DNA from: Microbacterium ureisolvens
Lineage (GTDB): Bacteria > Actinomycetota > Actinomycetes > Actinomycetales > Microbacteriaceae
Length of the DNA: 64,000 nt
Assembly: GCF_019511645.1 (NCBI RefSeq)
Contig: NZ_JAEUAX010000004.1
Coordinates: 1 to 64,000 of the forward strand
Direction of reading: 5' to 3'
The notes beneath the pieces were generated by a model. The model was not told where the DNA came from. It was given only the letters and a program-made list of their open reading frames with translations, and made no database searches. The position numbers were made by a program, and so were the translations under genes. How positions within the stretch are numbered: position 1 is the first letter of the stretch; each line of letters begins with the position of its first letter. Below, one piece after another: positions 50,273 through 60,993 of this stretch.

Positions 50273-50764
50273 TCACGGATGACGGATGCCTCCCACCACG
50301 GCGAGCGTCAGTTCCAGCACGCTCTGCACCGTCCCGGTGCGGATCTGGTCGCGCGTTCCCGTCAGTTCGAGGGACGACACCGCGGTCTCTTCGGGGGTCA
50401 CGACGGCGATGTGGACGGTGCCGACGGGCTTGCCCTCCTGCGCGCCGGGGCCCGCGACCCCGGTCGTCGAGATGCCCACATCGGCCCGCAGGGCGCGGCG
50501 GACGCCCTGTGCCATCTGCACGGCCACCTCCGCGTCGACCGCGCCGCGAGCGGCCAGCAGATCGGCATCCACTCCCAGCTGGCTCGCCTTGACGTCCGTC
50601 GCATACGCGACGATGCCGCCCCGCACGTGCGCGGACGCCCCGGGCACATCGACGAGGGTCGCGATGACGCGTCCGCCCGTCAGCGACTCCGCCGCGGCTA
50701 TCGACCAGCCTCGTGCATCGAGCGCCCGCAGCACCGCAGCGCCGAGGGGCGAGGCATTCGTCAC
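50273..50764 (-). CDS. cinA: CinA-type nicotinamide-nucleotide amidohydrolase (PncC)
   Basis: The 163-residue product is the stand-alone C-terminal CinA domain, which deamidates NMN. It shows AAAESLTGGRVIATLVDVPGAS, GGIVAYATDVKASQLGV, and GISTTGVAGPGAQEGKPVGTVHIAV. The N-terminal MoCF-like domain of long CinA is absent, as in actinobacteria. GTG 50764 overlaps the pgsA stop (GTGA). Confidence 0.94.
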   Translation of the reverse strand: MTNASPLGAAVLRALDARGWSIAAAESLTGGRVIATLVDVPGASAHVRGGIVAYATDVKASQLGVDADLLAARGAVDAEVAVQMAQGVRRALRADVGISTTGVAGPGAQEGKPVGTVHIAVVTPEETAVSSLELTGTRDQIRTGTVQSVLELTLAVVGGIRHP

Positions 50765-51333
50765 GCGTCCCTCCGCTTGGCGCGCGCCGCGCGCACCTCG
50801 GTCACGATGTAGTCCATGCCGCTCGCGATCGTGAGGATCACCGCGACCGTCATGAGCGCGCCGTTGACCCAGAAGATCCACTCCCCGACGAGCGTCCACA
50901 GCGGCAGGAGGGCGAGCGAGAGGGCGAGACCCTGCGCGAGCGTCTTGAGCTTGCCCATCCAGGCCGCGGCGAGCACATGGTCGCTCACCACCATGAACCG
51001 GTACACGGTGATGCCGATCTCGCGGATGAGCACGATGATCGTGATCCACCACGGGAGCTCCCCCAGGATCGACAGCCCGATGAACGCGAAGCCGGTGAGC
51101 ACCTTGTCGGCGATCGGGTCGAGGAGCTTGCCCAGGTCGGTGACGATCTCGTACTTGCGCGCCAGGTAGCCGTCGATCCCGTCGGTCGCGATCGCCACGA
51201 TGAAGAGTACGGCTGCCCACCACCGGAGGGCGCCGTCCGCTCCCGCATCGGCCAGGAGCATCCACAGGAAGACCGGCGCGCACAGGATGCGCACGATCGT
51301 GATCGCGTTGGGCAGCTGCCGGGGGATCGCCAT
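50761..51333 (-). CDS. pgsA: CDP-diacylglycerol-glycerol-3-phosphate 3-phosphatidyltransferase
   Basis: The 190-residue membrane enzyme has the CDP-alcohol phosphatidyltransferase signature DGIDGYLARKYEIVTDLG followed by LLDPIADK, i.e. D-x2-DG-x2-AR-x8-G-x3-D-x3-D. About five transmembrane helices are expected. It makes phosphatidylglycerol phosphate or a related phospholipid. ATG 51333 lies 7 nt after TAGGCT. Coupled to cinA. Confidence 0.94.
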   Translation of the reverse strand: MAIPRQLPNAITIVRILCAPVFLWMLLADAGADGALRWWAAVLFIVAIATDGIDGYLARKYEIVTDLGKLLDPIADKVLTGFAFIGLSILGELPWWITIIVLIREIGITVYRFMVVSDHVLAAAWMGKLKTLAQGLALSLALLPLWTLVGEWIFWVNGALMTVAVILTIASGMDYIVTEVRAARAKRRDA

Positions 51334-51340
51334 GGCCCCG

Positions 51341-51346
51341 AGCCTA
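51341..51346 (-). promoter_or_regulatory. -10 box of leaderless pgsA-cinA promoter
   Basis: The minus strand reads TAGGCT, then 7 nt, then the ATG of pgsA. Confidence 0.6.
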
Positions 51347-51393
51347 TCGGCGCGTGCCGTCGCGGTGCGGCGGCAGCCGCGCCGTACGGCGGG

Positions 51394-54138
51394 TCAGTCG
51401 CGACCGGTGAGACCCCACGCGTCCTCGGAGCCCTCGTCGCCGTCGACAACGGGGTAGCCGTCGTACTGCGAGCCCACGGCATCCGTCCCATAGCGGTCGT
51501 CCGCCGCCGCAGCAGCCGGCGCCGCGGGAGCGGGCGCCTCGTCGGGAACGTCCTCGCCGCGCAGCCGCGCAAGCACCGATGGCAGCTGCTCGACCGTCAC
51601 CAGCACGTCGCGGGCCTTCGACCCTTCGGAGGGGCCGACGATCTCGCGCGATTCGAGGAGGTCCATCAGGCGCCCGGCCTTCGCGAAGCCGACGCGCAGC
51701 TTGCGCTGGAGCATGGACGTCGAGCCGAACTGGCTCGACACGACGAGTTCCGCGGCAGCCAGCAGCAGCTCGAGGTCGTCGCCGATGTCGGCATCGATCT
51801 CCTTCTTCTCGGCCACCGCCGCCACATCGGCGCGATACTCCGGCCGCGCCTGGTGCGTGACGTGCTTGACGACCTCCTCGATCTCCTTCTCGCTCACCCA
51901 CGCGCCCTGCACGCGGAGCGCCTTCGAGGCACCCATCGGCAGGAAGAGACCGTCGCCCTGGCCGATCAGGCGATCGGCGCCGGGCTGGTCGAGGATGACG
52001 CGGGAGTCGGTGACGCTCGTCACGGCGAACGCCAGACGCGACGGGACGTTCGCCTTGATGAGGCCCGTGACGACATCGACCGAGGGCCGCTGGGTCGCGA
52101 GCACGAGGTGGATGCCCGAGGCCCGCGCGAGCTGCGTGATGCGCACGATCGAGTCCTCGACGTCGCGGGGAGCGACCATCATGAGGTCGGCGAGCTCGTC
52201 GACGACCACGAGAAGATACGGATACGGCTTGAGGACGCGCTCGCTTCCCGGCGGAAGCGTGATCTCGCCGGCCATCACGGCCTTGTTGAAGTCGTCGATG
52301 TGACGGAAGCCGAACGACGCGAGGTCGTCGTACCGCATGTCCATCTCCTTCACGACCCACTGCAGCGCCTCGGCAGCCTTCTTCGGGTTCGTGATGATGG
52401 GTGTGATGAGGTGCGGCACACCCGCGTACGACGTCAGTTCGACGCGCTTGGGGTCGATGAGCACCATGCGCACATCGGCGGGCTTGGCCCGCATCAGCAG
52501 ACTCGTGATCATCGAGTTGACGAAGCTGGACTTGCCCGAGCCGGTCGAGCCGGCGACCAGTAGGTGGGGCATCTTCGCGAGGTTCGCCACGACGTACCCG
52601 CCGCCGACGTCCTTGCCGACGCCGATCGTCATGGGGTGGGTCTGGCTGGTCGCCGTGGGCGAGCGCAGCACGTCGCCGAGCGTCACGATCTCGCGGTCGG
52701 TGTTGGGGATCTCGACGCCGATGGCGCTCTTGCCCGGGATGGGCGCGAGGATGCGCACCTCGTTCGAGGCCACCGCGTAGGCGATGTTGTTGGTGAGCGC
52801 GGTGATGCGCTCCACCTTGACCCCGGGGCCCAGCTCGATCTCGTACTGCGTCACGGTCGGTCCGCGGGAGAAGCCGGTCACGCGCGCGTCGACGGAGAAC
52901 TGGTCGAGCACGCTCGTGATCGCCCGCACGGTGTCGTCGTTGGCCTGCGAACGGGCCACGTGTGGCGAGCCGGCGGCGAGCGAGTTGACCGAGGGCAGCC
53001 GGTACGGTGCGGAAGGCGAGTCGATCTCCGCGGCCGAGCCGATGCCGTCGAGCCCGGGGAGCGTGCCGTCGTCCTCGATGACCTCGGCGTCGTCGCGAAG
53101 GGACGTGCGCGACGAGGTCGCGGCCTTCGCTGCCGACAGCACCGCGGGGTCGATGACCTCCGTGAGCGCGTCGGTCGCCGGCGCCGGAGGCGGGGTGACG
53201 GGGGGCGTCATGGCCTGCTCGAACCCGCCCTGTGACGAACCGGCCGGGAGGAGCTCGGTGAGGTCCTGCGAGCCGAGCCCGACCTCCGGGTCCTTCTCGC
53301 GCCCGGTCTTGTTGCGGCGCCAGAACGGCAGCGAGGAGTCGCCCTCGTCCTCCGAAGCGGCCGGGGCCGCAGCATCCGCCGTCGCCTTCTCTTCGCGCGG
53401 CTCGGCACCGAACATCCAGGCGTACAGCTCGCCCAGGCGGCGCCCGATGCGGTTCGGGGGCGTCTTCGTGATGATCAGGATGCTGAGCACGGCCAGAAGC
53501 GACAGCACGATGTACGCGCCGACGTCGGTGAGCACGAGTGCGAGCGGCTCGCCGAGCATCCAGCCGAAGAGCCCGCCCGCCTCGCTTAGGGCGGGGAGCC
53601 CCTGGTTCGGCTGAGGGCGGCCGCCGGCGACGTGGCAGAAGCCGGCGATCGTGAGGACGAGCAGGCCGAAGCCGATGCCGACCCGGCCGTTGTCGTGCAC
53701 CGACGACGGATGCCGGAACATCCAGCCCGCGAGCATGAGCAGCAGCACGGGCAGGACGAACGCCTCGCGGCCGATGAGGCCGCCCACGGTGTACGCGCTG
53801 ATGGTCTTCGCGACCTCGCTGCCGATGAAGAACCACTCGTTCACCGCGCCGGCGATCGCGAGCAGCACGAGGAGGAACGGGAAGCCGTCGCGGCGCTGGT
53901 CCTTCTCGAGCGCCTCGGGACCGAACGCGCGGAAGAGGCCGCCGGTGGCGTGCGCCAGGCCCATCCACGCGCGAACGACGATCGGCGGACGGTCGGGTTC
54001 GTTCACGTAGCGCTTGGGTGCGGGTGCCGGCTTGGCGGCCGCGGGCTTGCGCGCAGACGAGGACGCGCCGGAACGCGCGTTCGTCGACGCGCTCGAAGAC
54101 GCGCGCGACCGGCTGGTCGGGCTTGAGCTCCTGGCCAT
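51394..54138 (-). CDS. ftsK: DNA translocase FtsK
   Basis: The 914-residue protein has a basic Ser/Ala/Lys-rich N-terminus, four or so transmembrane helices (about 85-250), a Pro/Ala/Glu-rich linker, and the motor: alpha and beta domains with Walker [12 protein letters not shown], Walker [12 protein letters not shown] and the [13 protein letters not shown] segment. A gamma winged-helix (about 790-860) for KOPS reading is present ([20 protein letters not shown]). It resolves chromosome dimers at the septum. ATG 54138 lies 6 nt after TACCGT. Confidence 0.96.
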   Translation of the reverse strand: MARSSSPTSRSRASSSASTNARSGASSSARKPAAAKPAPAPKRYVNEPDRPPIVVRAWMGLAHATGGLFRAFGPEALEKDQRRDGFPFLLVLLAIAGAVNEWFFIGSEVAKTISAYTVGGLIGREAFVLPVLLLMLAGWMFRHPSSVHDNGRVGIGFGLLVLTIAGFCHVAGGRPQPNQGLPALSEAGGLFGWMLGEPLALVLTDVGAYIVLSLLAVLSILIITKTPPNRIGRRLGELYAWMFGAEPREEKATADAAAPAASEDEGDSSLPFWRRNKTGREKDPEVGLGSQDLTELLPAGSSQGGFEQAMTPPVTPPPAPATDALTEVIDPAVLSAAKAATSSRTSLRDDAEVIEDDGTLPGLDGIGSAAEIDSPSAPYRLPSVNSLAAGSPHVARSQANDDTVRAITSVLDQFSVDARVTGFSRGPTVTQYEIELGPGVKVERITALTNNIAYAVASNEVRILAPIPGKSAIGVEIPNTDREIVTLGDVLRSPTATSQTHPMTIGVGKDVGGGYVVANLAKMPHLLVAGSTGSGKSSFVNSMITSLLMRAKPADVRMVLIDPKRVELTSYAGVPHLITPIITNPKKAAEALQWVVKEMDMRYDDLASFGFRHIDDFNKAVMAGEITLPPGSERVLKPYPYLLVVVDELADLMMVAPRDVEDSIVRITQLARASGIHLVLATQRPSVDVVTGLIKANVPSRLAFAVTSVTDSRVILDQPGADRLIGQGDGLFLPMGASKALRVQGAWVSEKEIEEVVKHVTHQARPEYRADVAAVAEKKEIDADIGDDLELLLAAAELVVSSQFGSTSMLQRKLRVGFAKAGRLMDLLESREIVGPSEGSKARDVLVTVEQLPSVLARLRGEDVPDEAPAPAAPAAAAADDRYGTDAVGSQYDGYPVVDGDEGSEDAWGLTGRD

Positions 54139-54144
54139 TCCCCC

Positions 54145-54150
54145 ACGGTA
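54145..54150 (-). promoter_or_regulatory. -10 box of leaderless ftsK promoter
   Basis: The minus strand reads TACCGT, then 6 nt, then the ATG of ftsK. Confidence 0.55.
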
Positions 54151-54236
54151 GGCCGACACCGCGACATTTGCCCGCAACCACGCCGCCCTGCGGCCGCAGG
54201 CCGGGCGCGTCGCGACGGGCCGGAACGAGGGATGCT

Positions 54237-54731
54237 TCAGCGCAGGCGTTTGACCATGGTGTCGCGGCCCGATCCGCTCTGGGTGACCGCGAACCCCTCG
54301 CTGCGGTAGAGCGTCGACGCGAAATTGTCCCGTTCCACGCTCAGGCTGATGCGCGCGAAGCCCTGCGCCCCCGCATGCTCGCACAGGCGCTGCAGCAGCG
54401 CCCGGCCCACGCCGTGGGCACGCCAGATGGGGCGGACGCCGATGATGAGCTCGGGAACCCCGGTTCCGACATAGCCGAATCCCGGATCGTCGCGCGGCAG
54501 CATCCGGTACCAGGCGGCGCCCACCGGCTCGCCGTTGGCGTCCTCGGCGATGAAGCCGGCGTCGCCCGGCCGCATCCAGCCGGCCACGTAGCGTCGGTGG
54601 TCGGTGCCGCCGATCACCTCGTGACGAGGCTTCGCACCGCCCTGGCGCCAGTTCGCCGCCTCGACGACCATGTCGCCGAGGAACACGCCGTCGGCGGACA
54701 CGGCGGGGCGGATGCGGAACGAGGAGGCCAC
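54237..54731 (-). CDS. GNAT family acetyltransferase
   Basis: The 164-residue GNAT protein has [21 protein letters not shown] at the N-terminus, [23 protein letters not shown] (acetyl-CoA loop), and [21 protein letters not shown] near the end. Substrate unknown. GTG 54731 lies 7 nt after TACGAT on the minus strand. It lies between rnj and ftsK, in the same direction. Confidence 0.88.
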   Translation of the reverse strand: MASSFRIRPAVSADGVFLGDMVVEAANWRQGGAKPRHEVIGGTDHRRYVAGWMRPGDAGFIAEDANGEPVGAAWYRMLPRDDPGFGYVGTGVPELIIGVRPIWRAHGVGRALLQRLCEHAGAQGFARISLSVERDNFASTLYRSEGFAVTQSGSGRDTMVKRLR

Positions 54732-54738
54732 GACGCCG

Positions 54739-54744
54739 ATCGTA
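54739..54744 (-). promoter_or_regulatory. -10 box of leaderless promoter for the GNAT gene
   Basis: The minus strand reads TACGAT, then 7 nt, then the GTG. Confidence 0.5.
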
Positions 54745-54788
54745 CGGCCCCCGCGTTACGCCTCGATACTCCTCCGATGGCGATCTGG

Positions 54789-56465
54789 CTACGCTTCGAT
54801 CACGAGGGGCACGATCATGGGCCGGCGACGCAGCGACTGGTTGACCCAGCGGCCGATCGTGCGCCGCACCACCTGCGACAGCGCGTGCTGGTCGCGGACG
54901 CCGGACTTGGCGGCCTCGGCGAGCGCCGCGGCGATCTTCGGCTTGACGTCCTCGAACACGGCGTCGTCCTCGGCGAATCCGCGGGCGTGCACCTCCGGCC
55001 CGGAGATGACCTTGCCCGTCGAGGCGTCGACGACGACGATCACCGAGATGAACCCCTCTTCGCCGAGGATCCGGCGGTCCTTGAGGTCGGCATCCGTGAT
55101 CTCCCCGACGGTCGACCCGTCGACGTAGACGAAGCCGAGGTCGAGCTGGCCGACGACGTGCGCGTCTCCGTTCTTCAGGTCGATGACCGTGCCGTTCTCG
55201 GCCAGGATCGTGCGCTCCGCCTCGATGCCGGTGTCCTGGGCGAGACGCGCGTTCGCCATGAGGTGGCGGTATTCGCCGTGCACGGGAAGCACGTTCTTCG
55301 GCTTCAGGATGTTGTAGCAGTAGAGCAGCTCGCCGGCCGCGGCGTGGCCCGACACGTGCACCTTGGCGTTGCCCTTGTGCACGACGTTCGCGCCCAGCTT
55401 CGTCAGCCCGTCGATCACCCGGTACACGGCGTTCTCATTGCCCGGGATGAGACTCGACGCCAGGATGACGGTGTCGCCCGGACCCGGCTCGATCGCGTGG
55501 TCGAGGTTCGCCATGCGGCTGAGCACGGCCATCGGCTCGCCCTGCGAACCCGTCGACATGTAGACGATCTGGTCGTCGGGGAGGTCCCGCGCCTTCTTGT
55601 AGTCGATGAGCACGCCCTCGGGCACGTGCAGGTAGCCGAGGTCCTCGGCGATCGTCATGTTGCGAAGCATGCTGCGCCCGAGGAGAGCCACGCGGCGCCC
55701 GTGCGCCGCGGCCGCATCCAGCACCTGCTGCACGCGATGGACGTGGCTCGAGAAGCTCGCGACGATGACCCGCCGCGGCGCCTTGCCGATCACCTGGTCG
55801 AGCACCGGACCGATCGAGCGCTCGAGGGGCGTGAAGCCCGGAACGTCGGCGTTGGTGGAGTCGACGAGGAAGAGATCGACGCCCTCCTCCCCCAGCCGCG
55901 AGAACGCACGCAGGTCGGTCAGCCGGCCGTCGAGCGGGAGCTGGTCCATCTTGAAGTCGCCGGTGGCGAGCACGAGGCCCGCGGGGGTGCGGATCGCGAC
56001 GGCGAGGGCGTCGGGGATCGAGTGGTTCACCGCGACGAACTCGAGCTCGAACGGGCCGAGGTTCTCCCTCTGCCCCTCCGCGACCGTGAGGCCGTACGGT
56101 CTGATGCGATGCTCCTTGAGCTTCGCCTCGGTGAGCGCGAGCGTCAGCCCCGATCCGATGATCGGGATGTCGCTCTTGAGCTTCAGCAGGTACGGCACCG
56201 CACCGATGTGGTCCTCGTGGCCGTGCGTCAGCACGACGCCGACGATGTCGTCGAGGCGCTTCTTGAGCGGCTCGAAGTCGGGGAGGATCAGGTCCACACC
56301 AGGCTGGTGCTCCTCGGGGAACAGCACGCCGCAGTCGACGACGAGGAGCTTGCCGCCGTACTCGAACACCGTCATGTTGCGGCCGACCTCGCCGAGACCG
56401 CCGAGCGGGACGATCCGGAGGGTCCCTGCCGGAAGCTCCGGCGGGTCGTACGGGGTGGTGGGCAT
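54789..56465 (-). CDS. rnj: Ribonuclease J
   Basis: The 558-residue metallo-beta-lactamase/beta-CASP RNase has the metal motif HGHEDH (81-86), ATGDFKMD, and the beta-CASP segments [10 protein letters not shown] and [12 protein letters not shown], with a C-terminal domain. It trims and degrades RNA from the 5' end. ATG 56465 has GGAGGAGG 7 nt upstream. It is 73 nt downstream of dapA, a pairing conserved across actinobacteria. Confidence 0.95.
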   Translation of the reverse strand: MPTTPYDPPELPAGTLRIVPLGGLGEVGRNMTVFEYGGKLLVVDCGVLFPEEHQPGVDLILPDFEPLKKRLDDIVGVVLTHGHEDHIGAVPYLLKLKSDIPIIGSGLTLALTEAKLKEHRIRPYGLTVAEGQRENLGPFELEFVAVNHSIPDALAVAIRTPAGLVLATGDFKMDQLPLDGRLTDLRAFSRLGEEGVDLFLVDSTNADVPGFTPLERSIGPVLDQVIGKAPRRVIVASFSSHVHRVQQVLDAAAAHGRRVALLGRSMLRNMTIAEDLGYLHVPEGVLIDYKKARDLPDDQIVYMSTGSQGEPMAVLSRMANLDHAIEPGPGDTVILASSLIPGNENAVYRVIDGLTKLGANVVHKGNAKVHVSGHAAAGELLYCYNILKPKNVLPVHGEYRHLMANARLAQDTGIEAERTILAENGTVIDLKNGDAHVVGQLDLGFVYVDGSTVGEITDADLKDRRILGEEGFISVIVVVDASTGKVISGPEVHARGFAEDDAVFEDVKPKIAAALAEAAKSGVRDQHALSQVVRRTIGRWVNQSLRRRPMIVPLVIEA

Positions 56466-56538
56466 TGCGAAGCCTCCTCCGGGCGCTGGCACACCCGTCA
56501 TCTGCGCGCCGTCGACCGTTCGGCGACGGCGCGATTCG

Positions 56539-57516
56539 TCATCTCGTGGTGCCCGAGACCTTCGGCAGCGCGCCGCCGGCGGCGGCGTTGCGGTCGGGGC
56601 GGAAGTTCGAGAAGTCGGCGCCGGGAACCTCGCTCACCAGAGCGAGCTCGTCCTCGATCTTGGCGGCCTCCCACTCCTCCGGACCGACCAGCGGCAGCCG
56701 CACGCGGGGGCTCCCGATGCGGCCGAGGCCGTGGAGGATGTACTTCGCCGACACCGTGCCGGGCACGTGCGTCATCACGGCGCGCACGAGCGGCTCGAGC
56801 TGCTGATGCGCGGCGGTCGCGGTCTTCAGATCGCCGGCGTTCACAGCGTCGACGATCACTCGGTACGGCTGGGCCGCGATGTTCGCGGTGACGCCGATGA
56901 GGCCGGTGGCCCCGATCGCGAGGTGCGGCAGCACGTTGGCGTCGTCGCCCGAGAAGTACATCAGGTCGGTCTGGTTGAGCACGCGGCTCACCTCGCTGAA
57001 GTCGCCCTTGGCGTCCTTGATGGCGAGGATGTTCGGGTGCTTGGCGAGGCGCAGGATCGTCTCGTAGCGGATGGGCACGCCGGTGCGGCCCGGGATGTCG
57101 TACAGGATCACCGGCAGATCGGTCGCGTCGGCGACCAGCCGGAAGTGCGTGAGGATGCCGGCCTGCGTGGGCTTGTTGTAGTACGGCGTGACGATCATGA
57201 TGCCGTCAGCGCCGACCTTCTCGCTCGCCTTGTACAGCTCGATCGCGTGCGCGGTCTCGTTCGAGCCGCCACCCGTGATGATCTTGGCGCGGCCGGCGGC
57301 GACATCCTTTCCCACCTCGACGAGGCGGATCTTCTCCGCGTCGGTGAGGGTCGACGTCTCACCCGTGGTGCCGGTGACGACGATGCCGTCGGCGCCCGCG
57401 GTGATGACGTCGTCGATGTGCTTCTCGACAGCGGGCCAGTCGACTTCGCCGTCGGCCGTCATAGGGGTGACGAGCGCGACGAGCACCTGTCCGAAGGGGT
57501 TGCCCGTATGCGTCAT
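56539..57516 (-). CDS. dapA: 4-hydroxy-tetrahydrodipicolinate synthase
   Basis: The 325-residue aldolase condenses pyruvate with aspartate semialdehyde, the entry to lysine/DAP. Schiff-base Lys167 is in AIKDAKGD, Tyr139 in LYDIPGR, and the TGTTGE turn (48-53) holds the catalytic threonine. ATG 57516 lies 6 nt after TACCCT. Confidence 0.96.
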   Translation of the reverse strand: MTHTGNPFGQVLVALVTPMTADGEVDWPAVEKHIDDVITAGADGIVVTGTTGETSTLTDAEKIRLVEVGKDVAAGRAKIITGGGSNETAHAIELYKASEKVGADGIMIVTPYYNKPTQAGILTHFRLVADATDLPVILYDIPGRTGVPIRYETILRLAKHPNILAIKDAKGDFSEVSRVLNQTDLMYFSGDDANVLPHLAIGATGLIGVTANIAAQPYRVIVDAVNAGDLKTATAAHQQLEPLVRAVMTHVPGTVSAKYILHGLGRIGSPRVRLPLVGPEEWEAAKIEDELALVSEVPGADFSNFRPDRNAAAGGALPKVSGTTR

Positions 57517-57522
57517 GAATTC

Positions 57523-57528
57523 AGGGTA
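57523..57528 (-). promoter_or_regulatory. -10 box of leaderless dapA-rnj promoter
   Basis: The minus strand reads TACCCT, then 6 nt, then the ATG of dapA. Confidence 0.55.
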
Positions 57529-57624
57529 TCGGCTCGACGGCCTCCCCCCGTTCCCGGGCTGCCTCCCTGTCGGCCCCGCGGGATGTGCCGCACGCGCCAC
57601 CTGCCGGTGAGCTGACGGCCCGCG

Positions 57625-58389
57625 TCAGCGCCCCCGCTCGCCGATGCGGGCGGCGACCGAGGGCGGGGCGAAGCGGGCGAGCGTCACCAGCAGCTTGTAC
57701 CGCAGCGACGGGATCGACACCGGGAGCCCTCGAGCGGCGTCCCGCAGGGACTCGGCCACGACCTCGCGGGCGTCGAGCCACAGGCCGTCGGGGATGCCCT
57801 CCTGCCCCGGCGGCAGCCCGAGGCGCTCGTGGAAGTTCGTGTGGGTGTAGCCCGGGCACACCGCCGTCACCGTGACGCCACGCGGGCTGTAGCGGCCGTT
57901 CGCCCACCGGCTGAAGCTCACGAGCCACCCCTTGCAGGCACCGTAGGTGGACCGCGGGATGAACGCCGCCACCGACGCGACGTTGATGATGCGGCCGTGG
58001 CCGCGGGCGAGCATCGCGCCGAGGGCGGCGTGCGTGAGGCGCATGGGCACCTCGACGTGCAGTTCGAGGTGGCGGACCTCGTCGTCGATGTCGTTGCGCT
58101 CGAACGCCAGCGCGAGCCCGAACCCGGCGTTGTTCACCAGGATCTCGATCGGACGGCTCTCATCGGCCACACGCGCCTCGACGCGCTCGCGCTGGCGGCG
58201 CTTCAACAGGTCCGCCGCGAGGACCTCGACCTCCACCCCGTAGGCCGACCGCAGCCGGACCGCGAGCTGCTCGAGCGCCTGCCGGTCGCGGGCGACGAGC
58301 ACGAGATGTGCGCCCTTCGCCGCGAGCTGACGCGCGTACTCCGCGCCGAGACCCGAACTCGCACCGGTGATGAGGGCCGTCTTCGCCAT
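57625..58389 (-). CDS. Short-chain dehydrogenase/reductase
   Basis: The 254-residue classical SDR has the NAD(P) loop TGASSGLG, NNAGFG, catalytic Ser in INVASVAA and the Tyr-x3-Lys pair in STYGACKG, followed by VCPGYTHTNFHE. The Arg after the second strand suggests NADPH use. Substrate unknown. ATG 58389 lies 7 nt after TAGGCT. Confidence 0.9.
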   Translation of the reverse strand: MAKTALITGASSGLGAEYARQLAAKGAHLVLVARDRQALEQLAVRLRSAYGVEVEVLAADLLKRRQRERVEARVADESRPIEILVNNAGFGLALAFERNDIDDEVRHLELHVEVPMRLTHAALGAMLARGHGRIINVASVAAFIPRSTYGACKGWLVSFSRWANGRYSPRGVTVTAVCPGYTHTNFHERLGLPPGQEGIPDGLWLDAREVVAESLRDAARGLPVSIPSLRYKLLVTLARFAPPSVAARIGERGR

Positions 58390-58396
58390 GCGCGCC

Positions 58397-58402
58397 AGCC
58401 TA
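58397..58402 (-). promoter_or_regulatory. -10 box of leaderless SDR promoter
   Basis: The minus strand reads TAGGCT, then 7 nt, then the ATG. Confidence 0.6.
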
Positions 58403-58410
58403 TTGCCGCG

Positions 58411-58935
58411 TCAGTGCGCGCCGCGCTCCGCCGGTCGCACCAGTCGCAGAAAGCGGTAACGGATGCCGGAACCCGAGGTGTGCCACCCCTCGGCCGGGTC
58501 CGTCGCGACGGTGGCCCAGTCCGAGCGGTCGGGCGCGAGGGTGTCTCCCTCGACGGCGACGTCGAGCTCGGTGACCTCGAGGAGGTCGGCGAGGTCGATG
58601 GCCTCACGGAACAGCTGCCCACCGCCGATCACCCAGATGCGCTCGGGCGACCCTTCGTCTGCCAGGGCCAGCGCGGCCTCGAGCGATCCGGAACGTTCGG
58701 CGCCGGCATCCGTCCAGTCGTCCTGCCGGGTGATCACGATGTTGCGGCGTCCCGGCAGCGGGCGGAAGCGCGCGGGGAACGACTCCCACGTGCGTCGGCC
58801 CATCACCACCGGCGCGCCGAGGGTGAGCGCCTTGAAGTGGGCGAGGTCTTCCGGCACGTGCCACGGCATTCCGCCGTCGGCACCGATCACCCGGTCGTGC
58901 GCCTCCGCCCAGATCAGGCCGATCGGGGCCGTCAT
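58411..58935 (-). CDS. folA: Dihydrofolate reductase
   Basis: The 174-residue DHFR begins [31 protein letters not shown], with the substrate acid in [18 protein letters not shown], and the NADPH segment WVIGGGQLF. It recycles the dihydrofolate released by ThyA. Its ATG overlaps the thyA stop (ATGA), so the two enzymes are coupled. Confidence 0.97.
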   Translation of the reverse strand: MTAPIGLIWAEAHDRVIGADGGMPWHVPEDLAHFKALTLGAPVVMGRRTWESFPARFRPLPGRRNIVITRQDDWTDAGAERSGSLEAALALADEGSPERIWVIGGGQLFREAIDLADLLEVTELDVAVEGDTLAPDRSDWATVATDPAEGWHTSGSGIRYRFLRLVRPAERGAH

Positions 58936-59741
58936 ACGGCGACCGCCCCGCGGATCGCGGGGTGGTGCTGGTAGTCCTCGAGCACGAAGTCGTCGTAGCG
59001 GTACCCGAAGATCGACTCGGGCGTCCGCGCGATGCGCAGTGTCGGGTACGGATACGGGTGGCGGGTGAGCTGCTCGCGCACCTGCTCGATGTGGTTGTCG
59101 TAGATGTGGCAGTCACCGCCTGTCCACACGAAGTCGCCGGGCTCGAGCCCCGCCTGCTGGGCCACCATGAGCGTCAGCAGCGCGTATGACGCGATGTTGA
59201 ACGGAACGCCGAGGAAGAGATCGGCGCTGCGCTGGTACAGCTGGCACGACAGCTTGCCGTCGGCGACGTAGAACTGGAACATCGCATGGCAGGGCGCGAG
59301 CGCCATGTCGGGAATGTCGGCGGGGTTCCACGCCGACACGATGAGCCGACGGGAATCCGGGTTCACGCGGATCTGGTCGAGCACGAGCGCGATCTGGTCG
59401 ATGTGATCGCCCGACGGGGTCGGCCACGACCGCCACTGCACACCGTAGACGGGGCCGAGCTCGCCGGAGGCGTCCGCCCACTCGTCCCAGATGGTGACGC
59501 CGTTCTCCTGCAGCCACGCCACGTTGGACTCACCGCGCAGGAACCACAGCAGCTCGTACGCGATCGACTTGAAGTGCACCCGCTTGGTCGTGATGAGCGG
59601 GAAGCCCTGCCCCAGGTCGAACCGGATCTGCCGGCCGAACGCGCTCGTCGTGCCGGTGCCGGTGCGGTCGTCCTTGTGGGTGCCGTGCTCGAGCACGTCG
59701 CGCAGAAGGTCTTCGTACGGGGTCGGGATCGGCGTCGTCAC
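58932..59741 (-). CDS. thyA: Thymidylate synthase
   Basis: The 269-residue enzyme methylates dUMP. Catalytic Cys151 is in [18 protein letters not shown] near the start, [18 protein letters not shown] and DCHIYDNH are conserved. GTG 59741 is chosen because TATCGT ends 7 nt upstream and the protein then starts [16 protein letters not shown]. Confidence 0.97.
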   Translation of the reverse strand: MTTPIPTPYEDLLRDVLEHGTHKDDRTGTGTTSAFGRQIRFDLGQGFPLITTKRVHFKSIAYELLWFLRGESNVAWLQENGVTIWDEWADASGELGPVYGVQWRSWPTPSGDHIDQIALVLDQIRVNPDSRRLIVSAWNPADIPDMALAPCHAMFQFYVADGKLSCQLYQRSADLFLGVPFNIASYALLTLMVAQQAGLEPGDFVWTGGDCHIYDNHIEQVREQLTRHPYPYPTLRIARTPESIFGYRYDDFVLEDYQHHPAIRGAVAV

Positions 59742-59748
59742 GGCTGCC

Positions 59749-59754
59749 ACGATA
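59749..59754 (-). promoter_or_regulatory. -10 box of leaderless thyA-folA promoter
   Basis: The minus strand reads TATCGT, then 7 nt, then the GTG of thyA. Confidence 0.55.
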
Positions 59755-59875
59755 CCCGCGGCCCGCGACATCGGGGCCGTGCCCGCGCCGCCCAAAGCCG
59801 ACACCGCGGCCCGCCTCGGGTGACATCCATCGTGTCATTTTTCGCCGTTTCGGCCTCCATTCAGGTGAAAGGGGT

Positions 59876-59881
59876 TAGCCT
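59876..59881 (+). promoter_or_regulatory. -10 box of promoter for the thioredoxin-like gene
   Basis: TAGCCT ends 8 nt before the GTG at 59890. Confidence 0.5.
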
Positions 59882-59889
59882 CATCTGCT

Positions 59890-60327
59890 GTGAACCTCGT
59901 CGGCGCCGTCATCGCCCTCGCCGCGCTCCTCGCGGCGACGGTGGCCCTCGGTGTCTTCCTGAACTGGCGTCAGTCCCGCGCCCGCCGCGATGTCGAGCAC
60001 GAGGTCATCGAGCCTCACCGCCTCGGCGCCGACGGACTCGGCGAAGTCGCCACCCTCCTGCAGTTCAGCACCGAGCTCTGCTCCCGCTGCCCCGGTGTGC
60101 ACCGCACCCTGGCGGCCATCGCCGACGACCACGAGGGCGTGCGCCACCTCGATGTCGACCTCACCCACCGCCCCGACATCGCCAAGCACTTCCACGTGCT
60201 CCAAACCCCGACCACGCTCGTCCTCGACCGCAACGGCGTGGTGCAGACCCGCTTCGGCGGAGCGCCCGGGCGCGACGTGCTCGAGCTCGAGCTCAACCGC
60301 CTGATCGCGGAGGACGCCAGTGTCTGA
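59890..60327 (+). CDS. Membrane-anchored thioredoxin-like protein
   Basis: The 145-residue product has one N-terminal transmembrane helix (about 4-24) and a thioredoxin domain with the redox motif CSRC in STELCSRCPGV and the cis-Pro loop VLQTPTTLVLD. It probably works as a membrane-tethered dithiol/disulfide protein. It overlaps the DUF4395 gene by 8 nt, so the two are coupled. Confidence 0.88.
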   Translation: MNLVGAVIALAALLAATVALGVFLNWRQSRARRDVEHEVIEPHRLGADGLGEVATLLQFSTELCSRCPGVHRTLAAIADDHEGVRHLDVDLTHRPDIAKHFHVLQTPTTLVLDRNGVVQTRFGGAPGRDVLELELNRLIAEDASV

Positions 60328-60862
60328 CCGAACGGATGCTGCGCCCCTGCACGGCATCGACCCCCGAGGTCCGCGTTTCGCGGCGGGCATCACCGCGCTG
60401 CTCCTCCTCATCGACGTCTTCCTCGGCCTCACCGGGCTGTCGACGGCCCAGGCCGCGGAGGGCTGGGCGATCACGTCGGCGAGCGTCGCCGAGCGGTTCC
60501 TCGACCCCGCTTTCCTGCTGCTGCTCGTGACGACCCTCCTGTTCCTGTGGGGCGTCCTCTCACCCCGCACTGCGCCGTGGGGTGTGCTGTTCCGCACGGT
60601 CGTCGCACCGCGTCTGACCGCCCCGACCGAGCTCGAGGACCCGCGGCCGCCGCGCTTCGCGCAGGGGGTGGGCCTCTTCGTCTCGGCCCTCGGCCTGGTC
60701 CTGCAGCTGCTCGGCGTGCCGTGGGCGCTCACCATCGCCGCCGCCGCGGCGTTCGTCGCGGCGTTCCTCAACGCCGTCTTCGGGCTCTGCCTGGGCTGCC
60801 AGCTGTACCTCCTGCTGCAGCGCGCGGGCATCGTGGGCCGCGCACGCCCGGCCTCGGCCTGA
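60320..60862 (+). CDS. DUF4395 family membrane protein
   Basis: The 180-residue product has about four transmembrane helices, a proline/charged stretch near 100-115, and a C-terminal CLGCQLYLLLQ motif with two cysteines typical of DUF4395. The GTG start overlaps the end of the thioredoxin-like gene. The paired cysteines suggest thiol exchange with that protein; activity is not established. Confidence 0.85.
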   Translation: MSDRTDAAPLHGIDPRGPRFAAGITALLLLIDVFLGLTGLSTAQAAEGWAITSASVAERFLDPAFLLLLVTTLLFLWGVLSPRTAPWGVLFRTVVAPRLTAPTELEDPRPPRFAQGVGLFVSALGLVLQLLGVPWALTIAAAAAFVAAFLNAVFGLCLGCQLYLLLQRAGIVGRARPASA

Positions 60863-60939
60863 CGCCGCCTCGGCCGTTCCCAGGCCCGAGGGGCGCAGCA
60901 TCCGGTGTCAACCCATCGCGGTGCGGCGACCGGACGCCA

Positions 60940-60945
60940 TAGGCT
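60940..60945 (+). promoter_or_regulatory. -10 box upstream of osmC-like gene
   Basis: TAGGCT predicts a start near 60952 and a leader of about 42 nt containing GAGGAGG before the ATG at 60994, so this transcript has a ribosome site rather than being leaderless. Confidence 0.45.
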
Positions 60946-60993
60946 GGCGCGAGACGCCCGGCACGCGGGCGCCCCGCCAGCGAGGAGGCCCAC

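Noticed and set aside
51344..54181. A 945-codon frame on the minus strand overlapping ftsK in another frame
   Set aside because: Arg/Pro/Ala-rich low complexity; ftsK occupies the region with clear motor motifs.
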